Shown: positions 23,635 to 34,813 of the stretch, piece by piece | How positions within the stretch are numbered: the stretch's first letter is position 1 | Layout of the letters: the number at the start of each line of letters is the position of its first letter | Assembly (NCBI GenBank): GCA_022453515.1 | Contig: JAJNNY010000048.1 | Coordinates: 186,001 to 250,000, forward strand | DNA length: 64,000 nucleotides | From: Astrocystis sublimbata | Taxonomy: Eukaryota; Ascomycota; Sordariomycetes; Xylariales; Xylariaceae | Reading direction: 5' to 3' | The notes under the pieces: model-generated | The model's database searches: none | What the model was told of the DNA's origin: nothing | Seen by the model: only the letters and a program-made list of their open reading frames with translations | Program-made: the position numbers and the translations under genes

Positions 23635-24633
23635 CGCGAACCGCCCCAAGTCGCAACCGCACCATCTTCCTGGACAGGCCCAAGCAAGTCAACAAACTCC
23701 ACTATTTGGCGCAGGTGAATGCTGCGAATGCGATATCAGGCGAGAAAAAAAATGTGTATTCTTGTTCCTGTCTGTAGGTAGATGGAAGAAAAAGAACGCG
23801 ACTGAGTGCTGCTGAAGTGGGCTAAGTTACCTTATCTTCCGAAGTGGGGCAACGGCCCCGGCAACAACCTTAGACTTAACACCCATCAATCCCGACTTGG
23901 TATCTGACTTCAATGGCATATAGATGGAAGATTCTAATCAAGTAAGCAGATGCTACGAGGCTCTTCGTCAAGCTAGATGGCTACCAAAACCACTACGGTA
24001 CCAGGCAGGTACTCTTCCCACAACACATAAAAGTTTTAAGAGCTGGTTATCAAGTACCTAGGTAGGTAGGTATATATTCTGCATCTTCTCTATCTTTAGC
24101 AGCATCTCCATGTCCATTAAGCCCTCATGCTAAGTCAAACCGCCTAGCAAACTTCTGTAGAAACGGTTACAAGAGCTGTAAATGAATCAACAACCTGCTA
24201 TTTTGTTACTAACACGCTCATGACATCCATGTTCCCCGTTCGCCATGGACGTCCTGTCCTGTAGGTATGTATGCGAACTCCCCCCCTCCCAACAGAAAAC
24301 CTCGTTGGAAGGCACTTCCGATTAGGATAGTGCGGCCAACAACGCTATAAGTACAGTGGTACAACTAAATGACCCGGAACACCATGACAAGCCAGTGAGG
24401 CAAGCAACCGCAACTCCATATCTCCATCCCGCATATTCTACCCCTCATCCGTACGCAACATTGATTGCCATTACCCTTGACAATTCATATAAAAACAACG
24501 CCAATCCGAGAAACAGGAAGTGAAGGAAGCATCGAGACAACTAACGCTCAACGCCAAATGCTGCTTGAGTGCCGGGACAGATTTAATGCAACTAGGCTCG
24601 AGCGAGCTGAGCCGCCGCACCAGAGGGGTCGAG
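23635..24633. other. Intergenic upstream of METTL16-like gene
   Basis: About 1 kb between two minus-strand genes; the right part is the 3' side of the Zn2Cys6 regulator. It contains one TACCTAGGTA palindrome (24055-24064) followed by GGTAGGTAGGTA. No coding sequence was recognised. Confidence 0.5.
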
Positions 24634-27600
24634 CTAGACACCACCTCCCATAAACGCCGCAAGATCATCCAGATCAAGAAGCTGCCGCTCGAAAGCTGCA
24701 CAAAGCTCTGCGCCAGTCATATCGGCAGGCACTTCGCCTGCTGCGGAATCGAGTTGTGGGTTGCGGTCCGACGAGGAAAGGATGGGCGACTCCGGCTTGT
24801 GCGCAGGCGGCGGGCTTGCTGTTGCCGTCACCGGTGTTGACGAACCGGCAGAGCCTCCATTGATGGTCGTGAATCCTGACTTACGTGGAGCTTCAACGCC
24901 GTTGTGCTCTGCTGTTTCTGCAGCGTTGGCCGACGAATGTCGCGCATACCCCATCCCTTCGACACTGTTATCGGGCTGACTGGCAGTATCCTCCTTGACC
25001 GACGGCGGAGCCGGTTCCGTGGCCGCCCGGCCTCCTTCTCTGTCCCCGTTTTGCAGGACCTTGGCCATGACCGAGAGATGGCGGTACCAAGGGATAGCAA
25101 GCACCCACGTGTTGGCACCATCCGAAAGGAATCGCATACCATCCGCAACAATGGCCTCGGCCGTCTCGTTGATATCCACCGGCGTCAGCCCTTTCAAGCT
25201 AAACCATGCAACGGTAGCGCAGGCGGTGAAACAAGAGAATAACATGACCAGAGGGAAGTTGGGCACCGAATCCTTATCGTGGTTCGTTTCAAGCGCTTGA
25301 AGCAGGGAGACGACGGTGTGCGACGCTGCAAAAACCCTATCTACCGTCTGGGCGTGCAAGTGAGGAGACATATGCCAAGTGTCCTGCTTGAAGTTCTCCG
25401 TCTGGATGAAGTGGAGCAGCCTACGACGGTGCACCATGATGGTGGCGCAATGGAGCAAGCAATGGAGCATAGCGTATGTGTACCCGCTCCCCATCGTGAT
25501 GTGCAGATTGATATGGCCTGGCTTGTCGAGGAAATGCATGGGGAGGGAGCTGCGCACGCTCTCAATGCCGGCTTCTAGCGAAAGGCACTGGTCTTCGGAA
25601 TACGTGTCGACCGTCACTGTGGTCAACATCTCTACAACATTTCGCCAGGCCTGGGTCGCCATCACTATGTGACCAAATTCACCGACGTCGGATAGAGGCG
25701 TGCCCTGCGGCAGGCCGGGAGGGGAGGTGCCGGTCAAGGTACGGACGAACGTAGGCGTGCCGAAATTGAAGCTCATGTCGGGACACGGAAGAGGGACATC
25801 CTTGATGTCGTGGTGCGAGACTGCCGGGTGGCGACCGGGGCTGCTCGTCAGGAAACAATCGAGGATGTAAATGAGCCACAGGGTCCTCCGGAAGGACTCG
25901 TCCTTGATGAACTGATCGGGGTCTCGGCTCTGATGGCTGGTGATGATGCGGTACATCTGGCTCATGCGCGCAGCCTGTCCCAGGTAGATGTAGGCACGAA
26001 CGGCATTTCGGTTCCCCCATTCATGGATGATCAGTAGACATAGAGCCTGAATATCCGCCAAGGACGGGTTGTCCATATTCTGCATAATTAGATTGAACGT
26101 CTTAACGGCAAAATGCTCAGCAGCCGCCGACGCACCGCCGCCCTGGCTGCCATAACGGCGAATCAGAGCAGGTGAGCTCCTGCGGAGTCGTGTTAGCTGA
26201 ACTGGTCCACAGTGGCCAAATTCAAGGCGTGAATGTTGCGAGTTTGGGTGCTGAGGCCGGGGGAGAAGGGGTGGGGGTGGGGGCGACTCGGCCGTCTTGG
26301 CCGCGACGTGGAAATAGGTCGACTTCGCAGACCCACCACTCCTGACGACGGTGGATATTATCCTTGCGTCACGGCCTCGACAGTCGAGACAGTCTGGGCG
26401 ACATCAAGTGCGCGGCCATTGGACCAGGAACGCACCAGCATGGGTAGCCAGACCCACCGCCGGAAATTGGAGCAGTCCCTTGTCCGAAGGAAGACGGGTA
26501 GCCAGAACGGAGTCCGGAGGTAAAGGGACGGGCTACTCTCAAAAAATGAAGTCATGCACGTACCTTGCAGCGCAGGTCAGGAGCCCGTTGATGATGCTGG
26601 GCTCAAGATTTCCGCTCTTTAGTTTTTGTATGAAGGAAGGCTTGTGGAAGGCGACACATGACGGAAGGGTTTTGTTGGTTATTCTCTCGCATTCTGCGAG
26701 TAGTTCTGGAGTCAACCTGTCACGAGCAACGATGCCGAAGGTTAGTCAAACTGCCGAATCCTGCACGCTCTGTCTACCGCGGTGGAGAGGGCGGTGATGT
26801 AAGAGAGATACATCTAGACATGTAAACGAGGTGTGGTGGTAGGTGGGGATGGATGGGCTTCATGAAGGCGGACGCAGCGATTGAGGAACAGCAGGGGTCA
26901 GAGGGTGGTGCAAGGGATATGCGACGGGAGCAGAGGTGCGTGGGAGGGAGATCGCAATGCGAAGCGACGCAGCCGGCATCAGCCCCCGAAAAAGCATGGC
27001 TGACTGCCACTGGCAAACAGGGGGGCGGCGAGCGCGCCGGAGCTTTCCTGGTTGGTTGGGCTCTGTCTGGGGTGCTGCGCTGGCCTGGCTCGGCTGGCTT
27101 TGGTGGGTACGAGATAAGATTGCGCCTTGCTCTACCTAGGGAACGCGCCCCGGTGCAAGAGATGTGCCGGCCGAGGCGAAGGTCACGAGAATTGACAGTC
27201 TTGGCGGACGGTGAGGCGAATAAGTGGCAGCACGTTGGGCTGGAAGCCAGGCCGGTGACTGCCATCCTTTCCTGCCACACCTCGGCTGGTAGCGGGATTA
27301 GACTGCCAATTTTCGTCACCTTCGCCTCAGCCGGTTGCCCTCACCGATACACCCGGTCCAGGCAGACCAGGTGCCACAGCGGTCATGAGGTAGATGCATG
27401 GTGATCCGGAGAGATAAAAAAAAAAAAAAAGTGAAAAAAGTAAAAAGCAGATATAACAAATGAAGATATGAAATAGAGTGCTCTCTTTTGCCAGAAAGTC
27501 TGCAATAAGACAAATAAATCACGACTTACTTCTCAACACTGGCCTGGATGTTGCGTGGCATCACTGCGCCGGCTGTGCCTTGCCGGTCGCTCGTGGTCAC

Positions 27601-27834
27601 GGTGCGGTCGCTCGTCAGAGCCTCTCGCGGGCGCGCAACCCTCGCTGCTGGGGAGCTACCGCCGTGCATTCGAGATTCACTCTCCGAGGGCAGATAACAG
27701 TCGTGCATACCTTTGGCGCAGTTCTTGCACGGCGCTCGACCGTTTTCGTAAACGCACTTGGTCTTGCCCTTGCGACATCGAACACAGGCGCCACCGGCTC
27801 GCAGCGACGTGCCACGAGGGACCGAAGAGGTCAT
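24634..27834 (-). CDS. Zn(II)2Cys6 fungal transcription factor with Fungal_trans domain
   Basis: Three exons on the minus strand (27834-27530, 26716-26564, 26179-24634) keep phase 2 at both junctions and encode 667 residues. The zinc cluster is complete: C17-x2-C20-x6-C27-x8-C36-x2-C39-x6-C46 in ACVRCRKGKTKC...PCKNCAKGMHDC. The middle-homology domain begins LTPELLAECERITNKT and continues through SFRRTLWLIYILDCFL, typical of nuclear regulators. The C-terminal ~130 residues are Pro/Ser/Thr-rich and end LLDLDDLAAFMGGGV, a possible acidic activation tail. Introns of 813 and 384 bp are far longer than others here; the first contains a poly-A run on the plus strand (27416-27430). An unrecognised exon in it is possible. 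The target pathway is unknown. Confidence 0.85.
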
Positions 27835-30800
27835 GTTGTGCTGAAGGCCAAAAGTGAGAGACAACGGCGGCAGAGGTGGAGGAGGAAGAAGAAGAAGATG
27901 GCGATGGCGATGGCGATGGAGATGGGGGTTGAGATAAGCCGATGTGAGTATGTATGGGCTTATGAAAAGACCGAATGCCTAAGGGATGAACATGGGCCCG
28001 GTGGGAGAGGATAAGATTGTGGTGCTAGAGAGAAAAGATGAGGAGGAGGAGGAGGGAGAGGAGGGAGAGGGACGGAGCAGGCCCGGGCGTGACGGTCGTG
28101 GCTCCGCGCGGTTTATAGACCAGGCGTGCTGGGTTAGGCACGCCTGGGTAGGGGCCTTGGGGGGAGGTGCTCGGATCGGAGTGGGTATGGCTCGAGAGGA
28201 GAGAGAAAAAAAGGAACCCGACCTCAGCAAGCCAGCTGAGCCGGGCCAGGATCAGGCCATGCGCAGGAATAGCTGGGCGTGGGGATAAGTATAAGTGAGT
28301 TGTGCCGTGCTGCCTGCCCTTTACGCCTTTACGCCTTTACGAGCAACGACACGGTACCTGGGCAACCTTGGGGCACGGTAGGTCACCTCCCGCACAGCAG
28401 TCTGAGCAGAGCGGACGCGGGCGACGCCCATCGCTCTCGGTGTTACAGCACGGCTTGGCACCCCCCCTTGGGACCGAGCCACCTACCATATACTTGTAGG
28501 TAATGCCCGCCCTACCTACACATCAGTGAATCACTGCAGGTGTCGAATTACTACTACTAGATAGTATTCCATCTTGATATGAATTTATCTTTATGAGGAG
28601 CTAGTGCATCAGAGCAAACATTCACACTACTCGTAAGCCTGGCTGGCTGACGTCTGGTTGCTCTTGACTGTCGAGCTGTGACGCTACGCTACGCGGCGAG
28701 GAAACGTGGCAAGGGAACATCAGGTAACGCGATCCGGAGGAGCAAGGGCATTTCCAGCAGGCAGCCCGGCGCGCAGGCTTACAGGCGCTAGTGGGTGCGT
28801 AGTGGAAGGGGGGCCCAGCAGAGGCCAGCTCCCACTATTTATGGCTACTCGGACCGGCTGGTGGTGGGTGGATGCGCACGGGTGGACGGACAAGGCGGGT
28901 ACGACGCCTGCTACATTAGGTACACAAGTACCTGATGGATCGAAAGAGACACCTGGAGACGGGGACGGATGCAGTGCGCTGTGGCACTGGTCCAAGGACG
29001 AAAGCTCCCTCCTCTTCTCTTTTTTCTTTGCTCTCTCTCTCCTCGTGCCGTCTCCGGCCCACGCCGATCCGGGACTGAGGCCAAAAAGGTTGGACAATGC
29101 AGCCCACTTACATGTACCTGGGGGCCTGGCACTTACACGTGCCGTCCACGTACACAGACTGTCGGAACGCCGCGACGCTATCTTCTGCGTACGTATTCAT
29201 TCCATCTGCCATCAGCAATCATGACAAGGGCAAAGTTTGCCTGTAGACCTTTGTGCAGCTAGTAGCAGATCGACATTTGATTATTGCACACACTGTTGGG
29301 CGTGCATGGAGCGCAGGCGACAAGAGACGAAGAAGGTCGGTGTGTCTGGGAACCTGTGGCGATAGAGCGCCGAGAGACAGTCGGCGACAGAATATATATA
29401 AAGTCGATTGGGAGTGACAGTGACGGATGACTTATCTTCTCGGCAACAAAAGAACCCAGCAAGCCTCGGCCGAAGCTGGAATCATGCGATCCACCAACTT
29501 GGAGGATGTGACTACTTAGGTACGTACCTACGGCCATAGGATGAAACCTGGGCACGGAAGCTAGTGAAACCACACACCAGCCGGTCGCCTGAGCATCAGT
29601 CCAGACCTGCTACCTGCTTGTAGTACTCCAACACCCGGCCTTATCGGTCAACACACGGAAGGGGAACCCTAACTGGTTGGTGCCTCCCGTCTTCTGTGGC
29701 AGGCAGGCAAGTATACTTCCTGAACTCGGCACGGATGGCGGTTGGGGCGATTTCCTGAGATTGTGTATACCACATAGGAGGGAAACTGCGCCGGGCGTGG
29801 GATCTATACAGCCTACCTTAGGTACATGGAAAAGGTTCCATTGGCCGTGGCGATCAATGTTGGAGGCAATGAAGGGCCCGTACCGCAAGTACCTCGATGG
29901 AGATTTGGTGGGCGATAAATACTTAGGTAACCTACACACCCGTAACAAGCGGGCAAGTCTCGGGCTCGCGGGTCTCCGGTGTGCAGTGGCTGCGTTTGGC
30001 CCAAGACTGGATGGATGCACGTTTTTGTGGGGCTGATGACATTGGAAGGGGCGGCCTGTCGAGGCCTGTGTAGGTAGGCACGGGGCTAAAATACCTAAAA
30101 TTCGATACGGGAGTTTAGGTGCCACGGGCAGTAAACTCGGAGGTGGCCCAGGTACGTACCTCCGCAGTCCAGGATCAATCACCACAGAACCCTCCATTCA
30201 TTCCTCACGCCAAAAGCCGGCCACCACGACAAGCCTCCCCTGCCCCGTGAGTCGTGACGGCCAATGTCGAATGTACCTATGTACCCAGGCACATACCATT
30301 AACCTCTTTGGGCATTCACAACCAATTGCGAATGTGAGCATCCGTTCTGTGCCCAAGTAGGCAAGTTTAGATACTATCATTTATCGTCTCCCAACCGGCG
30401 ACGCCATCCATACACCGTTCAAGCTGCCAGCAATGGCGTTGTACAGTCGAATCCATGCCGTGCACCGGATCAGAATCGAGTATCAGGTGCCTGGCGTGCC
30501 TGGCGTGCCTGGACTCTGCCTGGACATGGCCCCAGTCCCATGTCTCAGTTGCTTGCCCGGCAGGTAACACATCACCCCGACCGGTCGCTTCTTGTCGCCC
30601 CGGTACCTTAGCACCTTAGGTCTTTCGGCTACCTGTTTCGCTACTGTCCTCGGTCAGCGTCAATTTTAATCGTGACATGAGTTATCACACGGGCTCCCTT
30701 AGCACACCCTCCCCCCCCCTTCCAAACGAGTCGAAGAACTGTCTAACCCAGATACATACAGCCGGGCGAGGCGGGATCCATCCATCCTCACCATCCATCC

Positions 30801-33800
30801 TCTGAGTCTCCAGTCAGCCTAATGCGGACCAGACCAGCCTGCGAAGACTGACTGAGGCGGGCGCCCCCAATCTGCATGCTATTTTTGTCGCATTGCATGT
30901 TAACCACTAGGTAGATTTGACCGTCTTGCACCAGAAATGGTTCTGCAATTTCCATGTTGTGTGCTCAGCGCAATTCCGCCAATGCGACGTGTCGAGCGTG
31001 TGTCGCATCATGATTTGGAAGGCCAGCTGCATACCTAGGTACATGTTATGCCTGTTATGCCTGTCTCCAGTCCCGAAGGCCTGGGACGTTGGCCCAGGTA
31101 AGCAAGCTATGGACCTGACGTACCTACTGACCTGACCCCATTTGGCCACAGATCGTAAGACAAGGGAAGCGGGCGTGTCGGCATGCTGCTCGCAACCGTT
31201 CAGCTGAGCATCTCCCGATCGTACAATTTCCCCCTCCGTCGCAGGAAGCCGTCGTTCGAGCCATCCGATTATGGCATATGCAAACGAAAGGCATATCCTC
31301 TCTATTCCTTATATTCCTGACCGACATGCCATTTTAACCTCGATCATGGCAAGTCGTCGTCTCATGTCATCTAGATACTAGTACATTCATTGTATGATGC
31401 GCGGTATTACTACTCGGCTCCGTCTGCCGCAATTAGGAATATTCGAGTTGGGGGTGCGGTGGGCATTGCTGGCTTCAATGGCACCCTTTCCCCCGCTTGG
31501 TGGCTGGGTTCCGAATCAATCCGGCGTGAGCGACGCGCCGACACAAAGCTAGGTACAAATCCAGGAGGTGAGGATTGCCTAGAAAACAGATCCGCCAAGG
31601 CTGTGACGCGGGCCACTCGGAACATGCCATACCCCAAATGCACAAATGATGCGCACTCCCTCCGTTCCCTGGACCGGCTGATATTTATGGGAGTGAGCAT
31701 GCCATGCTCGCCATGGGCCTGCGATCTGCCGATTAGCGCAGCACAACACCTGGCCACGAATCCGTGAGTTCCGGAGCCACATTGGACCACCGATCGATGC
31801 GGTGGCTGTATCGGACCCTGGTCATGCCATCTCAATGCCTCCTCCCACTACGGACGGCCACTCACTTTACTTTAGCTATTGCCGCAGTCGCCGCAGCTAA
31901 TCTTGATGGTGAGACAATTGGACGCACCGACCGGGCCTGCAGTTTGATTCGCTGCCGTAATGCTCCGGCTCGCTTTGGGGGAAAAGCAGGACACAGCTGC
32001 CGTATGAGGCGACGCCACAGTTCACCATGGGCACAGATACCCTAATTAAAACCTCTTCATGCCCAACATACGGCTGGCAAGCATTGCAGACCTCTTTTAT
32101 GTTACCTTCAAACCTAATATTGCTGAATGATTAAAGGCTTTGGACTTTTGGGCTCCAAAACCGGAGACCATGCGTCGTCCCAAGACTCCACCAGACGACG
32201 TTCAGTGCTGTGTGGGAGGTGGAAGATCTGCAAAGCGCACGGCAAACGGCAGTCCTGCACGGTCGCGATTGAACCGGTGCGACGCCACAAGCTCCCCCAT
32301 CACCGATTCGGCTTAAGTGCACCCCTACTGATGGACACCCTCGACACCTAACCTACAGTACTCACAAGGCACGGCCCACGGCCCCGGCCGCAAGCACTGC
32401 CGACCAAATAGCAACACCAACCAGAGCCGAAATTGGGAACAGGTTGATGAGAACTGCAAAAAATAAATTATATATATAAACTTGACCTCGACGCGAACAC
32501 TTCTCGTGTGATACGATACTCGTCCGGACGCGGTGACTCGGCGATATTCGATTTGGTTAGAGTGTCGGGCTCTGTCGGACACTACGGCATCAGCGGCTGC
32601 GCAATTTCGGTTCACAACATTAAATCCCTTCGCCTGCCAGACGGCGACAACCCCTTCAAACCCAGATGGGCTGCGAAATGAATTCTTCCTCATCGCTCTC
32701 GGCTAGTGCGCCAGAAAAGGCCGTGCTTGGGCGGTGAAGTTAATGAATGGCAATGGCAGTACCTATGCATGCAGAACGGCAAACTCGCACCCTGTCTCGT
32801 ACCGCTCAATGTCTGATTTTATATATATATACCTACGGGGTAAGAGGGGACGCGCCAGCTGCCGGACTCCGGATACAAGCGGGGAAGCAGCATGCAGCTC
32901 CCATCAATAACGGTAATAGAATCGGGGTTGCTTGTGTTAAATCGATATAATGGGGTAATTTATCAAACTTATGGATAGCCTATGGTGCCATTGAACTATT
33001 TATACAGATAAAAACAGAGCAAGCAGTGGTGACGGCTCGGCTTTAGCCGTCCATAATTGTGTAAGCTTAGATACCTAAGTCGGTGCCTTACAACAACGAC
33101 TTGAAACATGGTCGCCGTAAGTCCCGTCGTGTGCTCTCGATAAGCTGACATGAGCACAACCAGGGCGACACGCGCCCTCAACGCCGAGATCCGCATCATC
33201 CTCCGCGTCACTGCACAATGGCAAACGTATACGGGATGGATTCGGAACAGGCAGATGACAAGAGACTGGGGAGAAGTGGGCTAATTGTCTAGACATCTTG
33301 TGTCTGGCAACGTCAGTTGCATATGGAGTTGAATGTTATACGACTTTTACGCCCACGGGGATGTAGGCCTGGGTATAATGTATGGATGATGTTTATTCTT
33401 GTGCATGCTGGTGGCGGCGGGCCTGTCCCGCACCTCGATCATTTTGCAAAGGTAGGCGCAATTCTATATTATAGACTGAATGATCGAGAGAAATGACTTT
33501 GCTCTATGCCGAATTGAGTACCTTCTTCGGTAGTAGGATGAGGGCCAGCTTAAATTCCAACGCATGGCAGGGGCCAGGGTCCGGAGAGGCAGAGTTCAGG
33601 GGCTCCGGGATATTAAAAAGGCTTCAAGGTTTTCTGGTGAACTTTGTGCCGGAAACCTTGGTAGCTCTTTTCCTCAGACGCGGTCAACTCGACTCCCCGA
33701 TTGCACTTACAAGATAGAGATGAAGTGAAAAGGTGATCGGAGCTTTCTTTCTTCCAGATCGTCTGGTTTACTTGGGCAATATCTAGAAAAAATGACTGAC

Positions 33801-34813
33801 ATATGCGAGGCCATTCAGACACTACACTACATACGTGATCTCCCCGGCCCGAAGCTCAACTTCTGCCTGTTCGTACTGCTTGTTCTCAAGAGCCCGATGG
33901 GGGCATCGTCGGGGTTCTCAGAAAGACTGTAGCGACGTTGTGGTGCTGACTGGATACGGCAACATTGTGTCTGCTGCTACATAATCTTCATCAACTCGGA
34001 GCCGGGTGTGCTTGTGCCGCTAATGATTCTTGCTACGTGACATGCTTGGTCATTTTCTCGTCTCGGACATTTACAAATTTTCGATCGTGTCAGAAATTGG
34101 AAACAATACTCAGTTCTGTAACCTATGATCATACAGAACTTCGCTGGTTACAATGGTCTATGTACTATGCTACATCGGAGCAGGACGACTACGTGGGCAA
34201 TCAATCAGTGCCCCCTTGAATTTGACTGCTTTCATCGTTGATTCAGGAGCAATTCATTTTTCGAGAAAAAGTCGGTTTTGATGATACGATAACAGATGCT
34301 AACGAGATACTCCCTCGCTTAGACTTAGCAGCATATCACAGGAGGCAATACAACACAACACGTTCATAGTTCAAGCTTGATATACAATTTGCTGTGTATC
34401 ATTCCCAGGAACTGCGTACCTAGCTATTGTAGATATCTATCTATCTATCTAGTTGTGCCGGTAGATGGCTAGTTGTAGTACATGTGTTCGCCCCCTAAAC
34501 CACCCCCGACATCAAGCTTATTGCAACACCACCATCACCATCACCATCACCATCACCACGGCCACGACCGGCCCCTATCGCCATAACCCGCATAATAAGC
34601 GCAAGAGTGCTTGCACGCGCTCCTCATGATGCTCCATCTCGCCTCCATGTCCCTCTCAACCTCCAGCTGATACGCCTCAGCGGTATCCGAAGCCGAAGCA
34701 AGAAGAGAATCCATCATCATCTGGCTTCCACTTCCACATCCATATTCGTTTTCGTTTTCGTTTCCATGCCCCCTCCACTCTTCCGTGTCTCTGTCCCGTC
34801 CACCAACGTCCGC
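27835..34813. other. Gene-poor region of about 7 kb
   Basis: The first ~300 bp form the 5' UTR and promoter of the minus-strand regulator: a GAGGAG repeat near 28040-28060 and a TCTATAAACC TATA-like site read on the minus strand near 28110. Beyond that, many open frames exist on both strands but they overlap antisense to one another and show no conserved motif, so I call no gene. It holds one TACCTAGGTA palindrome (31032-31041), many GTACCT words, and a (CACCAT)n hexanucleotide repeat at about 34526-34559 beside the next gene's 3' end. Long noncoding transcripts cannot be excluded. Confidence 0.5.
34526..34559. repeat. (CACCAT)n hexanucleotide microsatellite
   Basis: About five imperfect units of CACCAT(C) are read directly from the sequence. 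The repeat is outside any gene model, about 250 bp beyond the DUF4139 stop codon. Confidence 0.85.

Noticed and set aside
26774..27319. 181-codon minus-strand frame
   Set aside because: It lies in the long intron of the Zn2Cys6 gene, has no ATG-supported start and reads as low-complexity Pro/Ser. It is kept only as a finding about the intron.
28706..29224. 172-codon plus-strand frame
   Set aside because: Overlapped by several antisense frames of equal quality; no conserved motif.
29610..30197. 195-codon minus-strand frame in the gene-poor region
   Set aside because: Pro/Ser/Arg-rich composition typical of chance frames in GC-rich DNA, with an overlapping plus-strand frame and no splice or family support.
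34526..34559. CACCAT repeat considered as a CRISPR-like or His-tag coding repeat
   Set aside because: A simple microsatellite without spacers and outside any coding frame.
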